This document shows positions 24,201 through 35,805 of a DNA stretch of 64,000 nucleotides, piece by piece (the first letter of the stretch is position 1; every line of letters begins with the position of its first letter). The stretch is taken from assembly GCA_013400975.1 (NCBI GenBank), contig WBMZ01011561.1, forward strand, positions 62,001-126,000, given 5' to 3'. The notes under the pieces were generated by a model, which had not been told where the DNA came from, did not search any database, and worked only from the letters and a program-made list of their open reading frames with translations. A program made the position numbers and the translations under genes. This stretch comes from Atrichornis clamosus (Eukaryota; Chordata; Aves; Passeriformes; Menuridae).

Positions 24201-26060
24201 TGCAAGATACTCACTGATCACAATTCAATCTCTGGTTATCAAACTGAACACAGAAGAGCAAATCTTGATTTACCCTGTAGAAACTGGGTACCTTGATACC
24301 TCGACCAAATGTGTAAATATTAATGAGGTGACAGCATAATTGCAAGAGCTTCAATTATGATAATTAGACAGCATTCATGCTTCAGTGATGCTACAATTAT
24401 ACTGCTCTATTCCAGCATCATAGCTTGGATACCACATCATTCTTCCTTCAGCAGGAAGAATAACTTGACCCTAAGGTATGGCTGAATTCAGAATTATTAC
24501 TTTTACATAAATATTTTACTAGAATTATGTTCTTAATATATGCTCTAGAAATGTTTATTTATTGATACATTTCCAAACTTAACAAAAATTTTGGGAGTGA
24601 GTACAGAAAATATGGAAGCTCCAGGTGAAATTCAGGCTTCTCAAATTCCAACGAAATTTTTAGCATGGTTCCAAAGGGATCTTCACCCTAGAAACGGTGA
24701 CTAGAGCAGGAAATTTAGTGGGAATAATCTCTTTTGAATAATATTAGTGCTTTGAGTCTGATTCTATTTATTACTGCAGATTCAATGTCTTAATGTTTTG
24801 TTTTTGAGGTCCGAGCTAGAACTACAAATTCATAGAAGTATTTACCACACTCAGAGTTATCTCAGAGGTCTTTAAAAAAGACTTTATCTCCATTGCCCTG
24901 TGCAGGTACATCCAACAGTGGCTCAGCATCATGACTCCCCCTGATATCACTTATGCTGCAGTATGTAGGAATTTCTATATAGGCATTTGTTTTGTTGTGT
25001 TGCAATCAGGACATAGTAATGGTAATTTCATAGTAATTTCTCCTTTACTCACATCATCCAACATAGGACTAACCTCAGCAACTCAGAGGAGGAAAGCTGA
25101 TGCACATGAGAAGCAGAGCCTAAGAGAAAGAAATGAGTATTGTTACTAGGCGAAAATAAAGCTATTTAGAAATTCCTAAAGGTGTTGACACACAGTCATG
25201 AATTCAAATGGAAGGCTGTCAAGCAAAACAACCACAAGCTTGGTCTCTATGTAAACAGCAATTACTTGAATATAGGACTTTTGTAAAGCAATAACCCTCT
25301 GTCTTTTTTATAGTTCTTTTCCCCAGAAAGAAAATATAAATACCTTCTGGAGAAAAATTTTTCTTAGCAAGATTTAAGGCAAGTAACTATATCTTTTAAT
25401 GCGATGTTACCTCTGCAATGAAAAACAAAATTCTTCAGCTGACAAGACCTTTTCAAATTGTCTTTTCCTTTTTACTATTAAAACTTGCATTTTTGCCACT
25501 ATTTCTTTTCTGCTGCTTTAGAGCACTGTGAGATTCCTTCATTTACCTACATCTTATTAAAAGTATTTGAAAATGGAGGTAGATGGAAGACAATGCATCC
25601 AGTTCTGAGATCATTTGCCATGGTGAAATCCCAGCCAAAGGAGGTACTTCAGGTAAAATGAGGCAACCTTGGAAATCCAGCTGAAATCCATATATTTCAA
25701 ATCATTTTATAATTTTGTGTTATGTCTTGTCACTTCCCATAGAATTTCCTGCAGAATAAGGGAAACATCTCTTTCCTAATTCTTATTCAAGATAGACAGA
25801 AAGTAGATACCAATACTAGTTGTAGGGTAATCCAAGACTTTGTAGAATTTTCAGAACTACTCTGGGAAAAAAAAAAATGGAAAACAAACAAACAAACAAA
25901 CAAACTGCCCCCCTCCTATCAAATATATTTCTTTAAGATTGTATGTAATCAAGGAAAAAAAAACTTTTCAAACAATATTAGTAGAGTAACATAAAAAGCA
26001 GGTATTTAATGAAAGCTTTCAGGTGCACAATATGGTAACGCACACGTGCAGTGTCCAATT
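21239..26060. other. Long repeat-poor stretch, no gene seen
   Basis: No recognised mobile element occurs here. The plus ORF 21755-22204 (149 codons) is partly driven by a T/G-rich patch at about 21,896-21,958 and resembles nothing I know. Short C/T-rich patches lie near 22,890-22,920. The segment 24,290-24,440 is dense in ATTA-type cores and looks like non-coding regulatory DNA, without proof. Confidence 0.5.
25862..25902 (+). repeat. (CAAA)n simple repeat with A run
   Basis: A run of A at 25,867 is followed by five ACAA/CAAA units and a C-rich end. This could be the A-rich remnant of a retroposed sequence or simple slippage. Confidence 0.8.
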
Positions 26061-26108
26061 TTCACAGTTTTTATAGGTTTAACTATGCAGCACATCTAGC
26101 AAGCACAT

Positions 26109-26137
26109 CCAATAGGAGGAACGGTTGCCCTGGCAAC
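26109..26137. promoter_or_regulatory. RFX (X-box)-like palindrome with CCAAT nearby
   Basis: GTTGCCCTGGCAAC at 26,124-26,137 is a perfect inverted pair of GTTGCC/GGCAAC half-sites with a CT spacer. It differs from the classic RFX1 palindrome only in the spacer. A CCAAT pentamer lies ten bases before it at 26,109-26,113. The local DNA is more GC-rich than its surroundings. There is no visible TATA box or first exon, so the target gene is unknown. Confidence 0.45.
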
Positions 26138-29100
26138 TTACCCCTGGATCTGCTATCGGAGCCTTTTCCAAGGGTTTCTGCCCCATATCTTGTTATGTCT
26201 ACGAAGTTCAGTGGAAAACAAGGTGTCCCTTTTAAAAAATTCCTTTCCTTGGACATAAGACAAAACATGTAGCAAGAATGTGAGAAAGTTTAACTATTGT
26301 TCTAAAATGTGAGAAAGGTGAGAAATAAGTGAGAAAGTGCTAGAAATTATACAGCTATGTATATTAAAAATCTACAAAGCTACACATATATAAAAAGTCA
26401 AAAATCTTTAGGCATCATTATATGTATATATATATATGCATATGTATATGTATGTATACACATACAGGTAAGCATATATGTAGAATTTAGACTTATTCAT
26501 ATATATATTTATTAACATGCATAAATCTGTATTGTCCGTCTCAAAATCTAAAGAACTGGTTTGCTTTTAGAGTTGCAGATTAAAACGTAAATTGAGCTGC
26601 ACTTGACTTTTTGTAGTGCTTCATTTTGTGCAGTTCTAAGCAGTTACTGGTCAGAAAACAAATGCAGCATAATATTGTTCGCCACTTTAGTGTTAAATGA
26701 TTCCTGACTTCCATGCTATGTGACCCAGCCAACAACATTTGTGGGGAGTTTTTTTCTTGTCCTTTGTGAGCTAGCTTAAAGGGAGGAAAAATTCTGAGGT
26801 TTATTATCAAGTTTTCTCTGGATGCTAAGGTGAGAAGCACTGTTTTTAACAGGACTATTTAGAGGTTGAGCATCAAACCTAACTTAGTTTCCTAAACTCT
26901 TTTCAGAGAAAGACCTCTGTTCTCTCTGAATCTATGCCCATTACTCATAGGAGTCAATTCCTCTGAGCCACGTGTTTCCAAACCTGGTGTTTACATTGTG
27001 TAGGGCTAACTAACAGACTGGCAACTGCTCTAGGACCTGGGTCCCTCTTGAAGCTCTAAACCCTCCACCCCAAAACATGCATGTGCCTCAAAGACAAGGA
27101 GGGATATTTTTTACTCTGCCAGAGTGATGTTTTAATAGCGTTGTGCTCGGGTTTGGGTTACCTGCCTTGGAACTATCCTGACTTGGCAATGACTGGGCAG
27201 AGCTATCGGACCAGTGTTGAGGAACCAGTTTAGTGTACAAGGCAAGCCTGTCTTAGGTACCTCTAGGATGCAAGAGTTATGGAAAACCCTCTAGAACTAT
27301 ATCCATGCTTCTCCTTAGGTAGAATTACTTACTTTACCAAACAAACAAACAAACAAAAAGTCTGGAAATACAGTATGAAATACAGTGTACACTCAAGGAG
27401 CAAACTAGACATCCATGGGAACCACATTGTTTAGCATCATGGCTGTACCTGTAGCTGTATTCTATTGCAAATGAAATCATGCTTCAAGTGTCCTTGTTCA
27501 GTTCTTTTGAATATAGAGAAAATCCATACAATAGTTTAAAGATAGTTTTTTTTCAATGGCTGAAGTTCAGTGAGCTGAATCCCACCCGGTGTATTCACAT
27601 GAATAGCAGCTGTTATGGAAACCTCTCTCCAGTCAAATCTACCTGCTTGTGCAGCTCAGCTGTAATCAGTTCAGCTAGCAGCTGAGGAAGAGGCTCAGTC
27701 TCCAGGCCATTAACCTCCCAGTGGTACATCCAGGAGTGGAGACGCTGCAGAAGTGCTTACTGCAAAGTTTACCTTTCTGCTGCAAGTAGCCCCACCATTA
27801 TTTCTCATCTCTGTAACTCACACAAACCAAGTATTGTTCTTTTCAATATTGATAATTAAAGATAGATGAACTTTTGCCCTTATTCCCTGTGGTCTACTAG
27901 TTTTCCTCATTTCTTGGAGGTTCCAGCTTGAGCAATCAGTGATTTGGGTATGAGTCCATTTTGTAATCTGCAACACAACATGTCCCATTAAGGCAGCAAC
28001 AGGCCGGAGCAAAGAAGCCATTGGAGCATCTCACTATTTCCCATTTGTCATGCTCCTTGATTTGCCTGTTGTTAATCAGCAGAAAAACCTGCTGTCTCAA
28101 AGTGAAACCAGTCAAAGTGGCTGTAAGCAAATCCACAAACACTTAGTAGCAGTGGCAGAAGGAAAAATTAACCCAAACATTTACAGTTATCTTCTGGGGT
28201 TTTATTTGTTTATTTATTTCTTAATGGCAGACTTCTTAGAGTAGTTAAACATTTTAGACTGCGGAGGTAATAGAATTTTAATTGAATCATTTAAAGGGTG
28301 CAATTTGTCACATTTAGTAGTAATTTTAATTACTTAATAAATTGCTTTGGTGTCATGTCTGAATTTCATTTTGAGTACTATATTTCTTAAAAATTACTGA
28401 ATTGATTAATATTAAAATATAAGTATTCAAATCAAGCAATTATTTAAGCAGTTAATGACTTAATGTAAATTTTAAAATAAGAAAAATGGATGTCAGCTAA
28501 ACAGCATTAGGGTTTGACCCTGAATTCTTCACAGAGAGAATTCCACACAGACAATATCTTAGTTGTGTTCAGTGAAACCATTCCTGGAAATTAATATGAG
28601 TTTGCATATTCAAGGAATGAAAGTCATCTACTATAACTGTTTATTTATTTCTGAGTTCTGTGTTTGAGAGAGTATACATATGAGTAGAAATATTTGGGAT
28701 TAAAGGACCAACTCCAGATTTCCAGGTAAGAGTGTTTGAAAAGGCATGAGGAATCTGAATTTGTTTGGCATGTATCATTGTTCAAGTGGAAAGAATTTTA
28801 TTTGCAGACATTTGATAACGGTTTCTGAGTTGTTTCAAAGGAAGATATTCCAAATATTCATAGTTTGTAAAGATAAAATTTGCCATCACCTTATTTGATT
28901 TTCTGTATAGCTAAAGCTAGATGACACAACCCACATAATCTTGTTTTAAACCAAATAAATGATATTTCATCTTGTAAGGAAGAATACAGACACGAAACAC
29001 CAATATGTCCACCTTAAGTAAGTAAATTCAGAGTAAAGAAGCAAAAAGCCAGAACTGTAATTTCCAAATCTAACATGCCCGACATCTAACTCATGGCATT

Positions 29101-29856
29101 ATGCTAAAGTTCTCTTCAGAGAAGCTGAGCAAATTGTATGTACAATGAAAGTGGCCTTAAGAAACTACCTAGGGGAAGAAATTGATTGCCTAGTTTTAAC
29201 TAAAAGTCAAACAAATTAGTGCTGAAATCCACAGGGATACTTAATGATCACATGGGAGTTGGGGTTACTTATTGGTAGCAAAGAAGATTTAGTGCATTTC
29301 CAAGCTATCACTGTTTTTCCATTATATGCATAACATTTGTTTTATCTCTATTAAGCTTCAGATTTTATAGCATTAATCATCTTCCACTTAACTAGTAATT
29401 AAGAGGCAGAACAGTACAACACAATCTAAGAAGTCAGAGGACTCTCTGTTTCTCACCTTGCTTCATTTTTTTATAGCTGAAAACACCATTGACTCACGCC
29501 CAGGCAAGAACATAACACAGGTGTGAACCCGGCTTTGCAGCTGGCAGTAACTGAGACCTCCCTTTCATGAGGTTGTTAAATGGTGGTCACCAATGCTGAA
29601 TTTATCACTATACAAAAGGAAATGCTCTTAGCAAAAATTAAAAAAAAAAAAAAAGAGGTTGAGGTAAACTGAAGGTCCTCTCTGACATCTAGACCAACTC
29701 GGCTCATTAAGGCAGCCTTCTTTCATGCTCTTCTTTGTCAGGGTTGTTCCTCCTATGGCAATTCAATTGCCAGCAAGCCTGCAGGTGACACCAGTCTGGG
29801 AAGGCAGTGAGCAAACAGACAGACTCAAGCTGTAGAGTGACCTGGTGGCAGCTGGG
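26138..29856. other. Unique DNA with simple repeats, no gene seen
   Basis: It contains a TA/TG-rich microsatellite near 26,420-26,515 and a short (CAAA)n at 27,338-27,357. The stretch 28,250-28,500 is very AT-rich with TTTAATTACTTAATAAATT-like sequence and no ORF. An A run lies at 29,640. No gene is recognised. Confidence 0.5.
26420..26515 (+). repeat. Degenerate (TA/TATG)n microsatellite
   Basis: Alternating TATA, TGTATG and ACATATATG units over about 95 bases. The repeat is interrupted and therefore old. Confidence 0.75.
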
Positions 29857-30127
29857 GCTGCAGGCAATGTCTGGGAGCCAATACGAAGAAGCATCTGTCT
29901 AAATACTCATGAGGAACTTGGTGATATATGAACATCTGAGCATCTGTGGTACTATGGGGTAAGTTGTATAGAATGAGGGAACTAATTGTTTTCTATTTCT
30001 GCCTTAAAGAAATTTAGAGTTAATGACATCCTTGTTTCCGGCCTCCTCCTAGTTACTACACTTCATCTTGGGTGAAAAAACCCAGCAACAAAAAAACCCA
30101 CCTTGATGCCTTGAAATTGCCTTTCCA
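29857..30127 (+). repeat. Copy A of an unnamed diverged repeat pair
   Basis: This segment aligns collinearly with 31,741-32,180. Exact shared blocks include TGTCTAAATACTC (29,896 and 31,774), TCTGTGGTACT (29,943 and 31,819), GAGTTAATGACATC (30,017 and 32,053) and a 23-base identical block ending the alignment (30,104-30,126 and 32,157-32,179). Copy A has no CR1 insertion and therefore shows the pre-insertion layout of copy B. It may be a local duplication or two members of an old transposon family. I see no coding sequence. Confidence 0.75.
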
Positions 30128-31740
30128 GGTCTGATGATTCTGTAATCTTGTGAAATGTGTTGCCAGTCTAATCTTATGTTTGTCAGGTCTTTCTGTTCAA
30201 ACGTGGCTCTTCCCACCTTTAGATAATACACTGTTGTTATTTTGACTTTCCTGCAACCCTGTCTTTCTGTCTAAAAGGCATTTCTAGACAAATTCATGTC
30301 TTCTTTCATCCTAAATTCTCTGCCACAATCTGCTATTTACAGTCATCTGACAAGAAATTGGCTCATTCTCTGTGAGGCATTCAGTGAATATGTAGCTCCT
30401 TCCTCCCAGAAGAAAAATAAAGAAAGAAAGATCTTTTCACTTCTGTATTGCACAGAGGACAGAGAAAAAAACCCTCTTATTTTGCTCCTCCTTCCAATTT
30501 TTTTGAGTTTTGGTAAATCTTGTAAATATATTAAGTTTTTGATTTCTCTATGGAAAGCCTATGCCCACGTGTACATATACTGATATATATACGTATTTGT
30601 ATAGACTGGGTGTAGATAATTGGATATACATATATAAACTTGTATATCTGGTCAAATTTTTCCTCAAAGAAAATATTTCATAATATATGAATTAATAATT
30701 ATGAGGTGATCAGACAGTGTTTATAACTTGTGTGAAAATCAAAATTTTCCCTATTCTTGCATGATGAGACTGTGGAAAAAGGAATAAGACAGTAGATGGG
30801 GGTCATGAGCTTAGACAAACGGAAACTGGGACATATAAAACCCCAGACTCTCCTTAGCTAACAATTTGTCCAAGACAGCAAGTCTGCTACTCTATCTGCT
30901 TCACTAAGGAGAAAAAGCAAATCACTGGGCTTAATGCAGTCCAATAGAGTTAAGTGACATATATGTGCTTGTACCTTTCTTAATTGCAAAAGTCTGGAGA
31001 TCAGGGGAAATATAACATTAAGAACACTTATATGACTCCTTTGTGTGCAATTCCCTACTTTGTTGAATACTCCTGTATAACCTCAGGGAGGTGAGTCATA
31101 GCATTCACATTTTTAGAGACATTTTAGACACTTTTCTAGGACTTCAGATCCCCTGAGCTTGGAAAAGTTCATGTTTAGAAGTATGTAAGTAATTCGTTCA
31201 AGTTTGGTTTATTGCCTTTCTCTTTCTGAGTACAATTAGTTGAAGACATATAAATAGTTAAGACTACCTATATAGAGGGATAGATACTCCATATATATCA
31301 CTTATGAAGAGTGATTCTAGTACCTAAAGGGAGACTGGAATTCAGGCCTATGAATCAAAAGACTATGTCAGTGAGCTGCCTCTGAATTTCTGTTCAATCA
31401 GGAGACCACATTATGAAGTTATTTAGTCACTCAGCTGTGAATAGGAGCCTAGTGTTTTGGTTCATCTTCTTAGGATAATTTACGGATTTTGTTTGAATGT
31501 CGTTTCACAGCATCAATCATTAGGTCAGAGATTTTTAAAGACTTCCTGCCCTTTGGAGAACAGATGAATGACCTTCAGGCTAGCCAACAAGGCTAGTTCA
31601 GTTCAGCACATACCCTCAGAGGAGGAGTTGGCTCTCTGGACTAAGAGCAGATACAGATAGCCCACGCTCAGCCACAATCAGAGCCTTGTACTTCAGCAAG
31701 GTTCAAGCTCCCTCTGTCAGGTGATATTTCCTACTAACTA
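30128..31740. other. Unique spacer between the repeat pair
   Basis: No named repeat and no gene. TA-rich sequence occurs at 30,580-30,650. The spacer does not recur within the window as far as I can tell. Confidence 0.5.
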
Positions 31741-32180
31741 GCTGCAGAGCTCTGCACAACACCAATACACACATGTCTAAATACTCGTGTAATGTGGTCA
31801 TATATAAACACCCGAACTTCTGTGGTACTGCAGGAAAAGTCTGTATAATCACAGAATCATCAACCAAGTATTGCCAATCCACCACTGCAGCATGTTCCTC
31901 AGTGCCACAACTACACATCTTTGAAAGACCTCCAGGCCTCATCCAAATTGCATGTTTGAGCAGCATGCAGCAGCAGATCAGTCAAACCTAAGTATGTACA
32001 GAAGGAGGTGGTTAATGGCTTACTCTTGCTGCAGCTCTTTTATGAAAGCATGGAGTTAATGACATCACTGCTTCCAACATCCTGGCTGCTATATTTGCTA
32101 TATTTGCAAACAAAAACCAACAGCAACACAAACTAAGAGATAAAACATTTAAAAACTGATGCCTTGAAATTGCCTTTCCC
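31741..32180 (+). repeat. Copy B of the unnamed repeat pair, split by a CR1
   Basis: It is collinear with copy A (29,857-30,127) on both sides of a CR1 fragment at 31,848-31,989. Removing the CR1 leaves a segment of about 300 bases, similar in length to copy A. Extra bases near 32,085-32,150 include a TGCTATATTTGCTATATT duplication not present in A. Confidence 0.75.
31848..31989 (-). mobile_element. CR1 LINE fragment nested in repeat copy B, with target-site duplication
   Basis: It starts ATCACAGAATCATCAACC and continues AAGTATTGCCAATCCACCAC, GTTCCTCAGTGCCACAACTA and CACATCTTTGAAAGACCTCC, the wording of a divergent CR1 subfamily read on the minus strand. It is bounded by AAGTCTGTATA (31,837-31,847) and AAGTATGTACA (31,990-32,000), 11-base direct repeats with two mismatches. 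Copy A has a single matching site, AAGTTGTATA, which supports a real insertion event. The minus ORF 31966-31703 is a by-product. Confidence 0.82.
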
Positions 32181-34229
32181 AATTTGGTGTGTCCATCACA
32201 TGTGTAAGAAGCCTAGCTACGTAAATGGCACCCAAAATAATCACTCTGCTAGGGCACATGTACTCTTTTGGTACTTAAACACTTATGCCGATGGATCAAC
32301 AAGAGTGTGAATCCTAACTTTACTCCACTGCATCTCTTTACTTTGCAAACCTTAACAAGTAAAGAAGACAGAACTACGCTTTCTTAAACAGCTGAGTTTT
32401 ACTATATTTTTTAAAAGGTCCTTTCCCGTTGTTTTTTGTGTGTTTCATTTTGTTACTTTTGTTGTGTGTTTCTCTTGGGTTTTTTTCTTCCAAGTAAAAT
32501 TACTACAAACACCACACTGCTAAAAAAAATTACATGCAATCAAGCACAAGATGGTTTAAAAAATAGATTTATGCTAAAATCACATCTTTTAAAATAAGCA
32601 ATTCATTTCTCTAATCAGTTTTTCTTTCAGCTCTTCCACTCCTTACCATTAAAATAAGCAGGATTATTAAAGTGCACAAGCTTAGTCATTAGCAGATTGC
32701 TAAAATGCTGCAGTGATTGACATCTGTCTTTTTCTATATTAGCAGCTTAATCTGCTGGTATGGCCAATCAAAACAAAAAGTAGGTTGATTGTTTGGTGAG
32801 TGTTTAGCTAGAACAGGTAATTTAACCTGCCTGTATAATGAGAATACTGATATACTTTTAGAGACCACCTCATAGAAGCAAGAAGTTCTGAAGGCTTTCA
32901 AATTATTGTGCCATCAGATTTGAACCATGTTTGTGAGGCGAAAGTCACAGTAAAAAGCCTGCCACTATTCTTTTCCTGCCCGATAACTGCAAGTCATTGT
33001 GTATGTATCTACATAAAACACCTTGAAAGTGGATGTGAAATTTAGTTTTGTCCTGTAAGTTTTCCAATTGCTCTCATTCCAGGAAAAAGAAAAAGAAGGG
33101 AAAAAGGCATTTAATTGAAGTTCAGTTTGCCTTCAGAGTGATTCCTTAGAGCTACCTTATTGTGCTTGTATTTTCAATTCCAGCCAAAGTGACCTTACAT
33201 TTTGTAAACAAGGCCTTTGAAGAAGGAAAGCAGTGTTTTCATGCTAGTTCACTGCCAGCTGTGTTGCCTTTCATCTATTTTCTATTACAAACTTTTCCAA
33301 AGGAAAAACAACAATAGAATTTTTATAATTAACAGTACACCTTGACCTGCATCTCATGGTTAAAATATTTAAATCAGCAGCATGTCAGATAGAAGTGAAC
33401 AATGCTGCAGTAAATCAGAAGCAGAAAAGCTTTTAAAAAAGACTGCAAAACCTTTTCATAAAAGTAGTATGATAAAAACACTTGGGCCCTGAGTGCTCCT
33501 TAAACCAAAATATATGTAGCACTCTTAAGATGCCTTTAAATGAAACTTAATTTAGTAGTAGTAGTAAAATATCTTTCCATTAATGTTCCACGTTTCAACT
33601 AACAACTGCAAATGCATAGAAAACATTGCTTGATCACACTTTAGGAAACTCTCAGTATACTGCTGCACTGATGCAAATTGAAATGATGAGCACAGGGCTA
33701 CATGCAGGCTGAACACAATGTGCACAGTTACTATTTTTTTAGTTAAGCCATTTAAACTGACTGTGCTGACATATAATCCAATCCCCTGTCTCTCCCCAAA
33801 TTCATTTGCTTAATCCTCAAAAAAGAAAGTTTTCATTTAATTGTGTTTCCTTCACATTTGGAGGCCCTGAGAACACACACACGGTAAATGGCCACAACTG
33901 TGCTAGTTTGTGGATATTTAAACTACATAGAGTTTAAAATACTCTAATGAAAGAAAAAGAGAAAAAGAATATTTGATTCTTGAAGAATGAATGTCAACAT
34001 GGTTCCAAGAATGCCGCTGTTCTGTCCACAGCTGGAACTACAAACAGATAACTAAGAAAATCAGGGCATTGCCGTAAGTCCTCATGTTTAAAGTGGGTTG
34101 GGAAATAATAGTCACATATAAGACAATAATTTTAGATGCTTTTTTATATAATTGTCCTTTTTCATGTCAAATTAATATCAAAGTGATAAATTCAATCAAT
34201 GATCCCTACCTAGGTCATTCCCTGATCTG
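32181..34229. other. Repeat-poor unique DNA, possible conserved non-coding segment
   Basis: No gene and no mobile element. The part 32,540-33,060 is free of simple repeats and holds a CCAAT at 32,764 and FOX-like AAACAAA/TGTTTGG sequence, a texture often seen in vertebrate conserved non-coding DNA. A TAGTAGTAGTAGTA patch lies at about 33,554. Confidence 0.4.
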
Positions 34230-34485
34230 GGAATAGATTTAAACTGAAAGAGAGTGGGTTTAGATTGGATATTAGTAAGAAATTCTTCTCTGTGAGGGTG
34301 GTGAGGCACTGGAACAGGTTGCCCAGAGAAGCTGTGGATGCCCCATCCCCGAAAGTGTTCAAGGCCAGGTTGGATAGGGCCCTGAGCACTTGATCTAGTG
34401 GAAGGTGTCCTGACCATGGCAGGCATGTTGGAACTAGATCATCTTTAAGGTCCTTTCCAAAACATTATTTTTTTCTATGTTTCTG
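34230..34485 (+). mobile_element. CR1 LINE fragment with 3' end
   Basis: Plus-strand CR1: GTTTAGATTGGATATTAGTA, AAGAAATTCTTCTCTGTGAG, GGTGGTGAGGCACTGGAACA, GGTTGCCCAGAGAAGCTGTG, GTTCAAGGCCAGGTTGGATA and GGAACTAGATCATCTTTAAG, with a decayed tail near TCTATGTTTCTGATTT. The frame of the minus ORF here is a shadow. Confidence 0.94.
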
Positions 34486-35130
34486 ATTTAAGCATTAGAA
34501 TTAGTCCATTTAGATACAAAAGTGAAAGGAAATGAAGTGAAGCCAACAGGCATTAATCTGAATTTATTATATGAGAGTAAAATAATAAACTTTAAATTAA
34601 TTAATCCTTGGAATGTACATGCTTGGACCCACAGATGCTTAGATCCAATGTTTTTTAAACAGTTCTACTGAATAAATTGCCACAATGTGAAATATAATAT
34701 TGCGTGTCTTTCCCAACTAAATTCATGGAGGTAACTAAGCATTTCATGGCTAAAGATGTAATTTGTCATATTAATGAAATATTCCTTTTAAAAAATCTAT
34801 ATACAGCCTATTCTGCTGTTGAATAATTTATATGGACAATAGAGCTCTCTGAAAAAGAATTTTCATTACCTTTGTGAAGGAAAGGTAGTATATGATCTTT
34901 CTGACCAGATATCCTATTGTGATGCTAAGAGCACTTTACTGTATGATTGAAAGGCTTTTCCCCTGAACTACAGTTATGTGACAGTAATAAAGTATTGCCT
35001 ATTTAGGAAAAAAAAATTACATTCTTCCTCTTCCTGCAGGTTTAGATTTCTGGTCTATATGGTCCACTCACAGTCTCAGGTTCAGCCTGCCTATCCTTGT
35101 GTATTGATGTAAGTGCCCAAGAAATAAAAA
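34486..35130. other. Unique AT-rich DNA, no gene seen
   Basis: Nothing is recognised between the CR1 fragments. Confidence 0.5.
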
Positions 35131-35200
35131 CAGAATCATAACCTAAAATGGAAAGGACATCTGGAAGTCACCTGATCAACATACCTCGAAAACCAATCGG
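35131..35200 (-). mobile_element. CR1 LINE scrap, 3' terminus
   Basis: CAGAATCATAACC, then AAATGGAAAGGACATCTGGA and AGTCACCTGATCAACATACC, resembles the last 60-70 bases of a CR1 on the minus strand. It abuts an oppositely oriented CR1 that begins near 35,212, leaving about a dozen bases between them. Confidence 0.65.
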
Positions 35201-35211
35201 ATCAGTCCCTA

Positions 35212-35385
35212 TTGCACCCCTGAAAATGTTCAAGGCCGGGTTAAATAAAATTCTGAGCAAGTTGTTCTAGTGGAAGTTGTCCCTGCCCGTAGCGGGGGGT
35301 TGGAAGTAAAGGACCCTTAAGGTCCCTTCCAACTCAAACTATCCTATGATTTGGGTTCTATGACTTTGAGTCTATGATTCTTTCA
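35212..35385 (+). mobile_element. CR1 LINE fragment with 3' tail
   Basis: GAAAATGTTCAAGGCCGGGT, GAGCAAGTTGTTCTAGTGGA, AGTTGTCCCTGCCCGTAGCG, GGGTTGGAAGTAAAGGACCC, AGGTCCCTTCCAACTCAAAC and the tail CTATGATTTGGGTTCTATGA. It covers the terminal 175 bases only. Confidence 0.92.
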
Positions 35386-35745
35386 AAGTTGGATCTCCGT
35401 TTGAAGTTAGATTGTTTCACTGGAGACACAGCCAGTTGAGTGTTGAGTATCTGCAAGAACTGAGGTTCTGCAAGCGGTGTAATCAATGGTGAAACACAGA
35501 AACTTCCAAGGGCTGTATATCTTCCTCAAAATCTGAAGCACTCTTTAAAAGTGTCCTTCCAGCTATTAAAACAAAAAGAACAAAACTAACAGTGGAATAG
35601 ACTTTTTAGTTAAGTGTCTAATTTGAGGAAAGCAAGATCAAATATTGAAAGTATCTTTCTACATATTATACTGTAGCAGAAAATTGTATCAGATCAGTGC
35701 TCAAAATATTATGTTCTACATTTTATAATTGGATGCTTTATGATA

Positions 35746-35805
35746 AATCACAGAACTACAGAATCAACTAGGTTGGAAAAGACCTCTGAGATCAAAAAAT
35801 CAGGT
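35746..35805 (-). mobile_element. CR1 LINE scrap, 3' terminus
   Basis: AATCACAGAACTACAGAATC, then AACTAGGTTGGAAAAGACCT and CTGAGATCA, is the terminal 60 bases of a CR1 in minus orientation, one of the shortest recognisable copies here. Confidence 0.8.
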
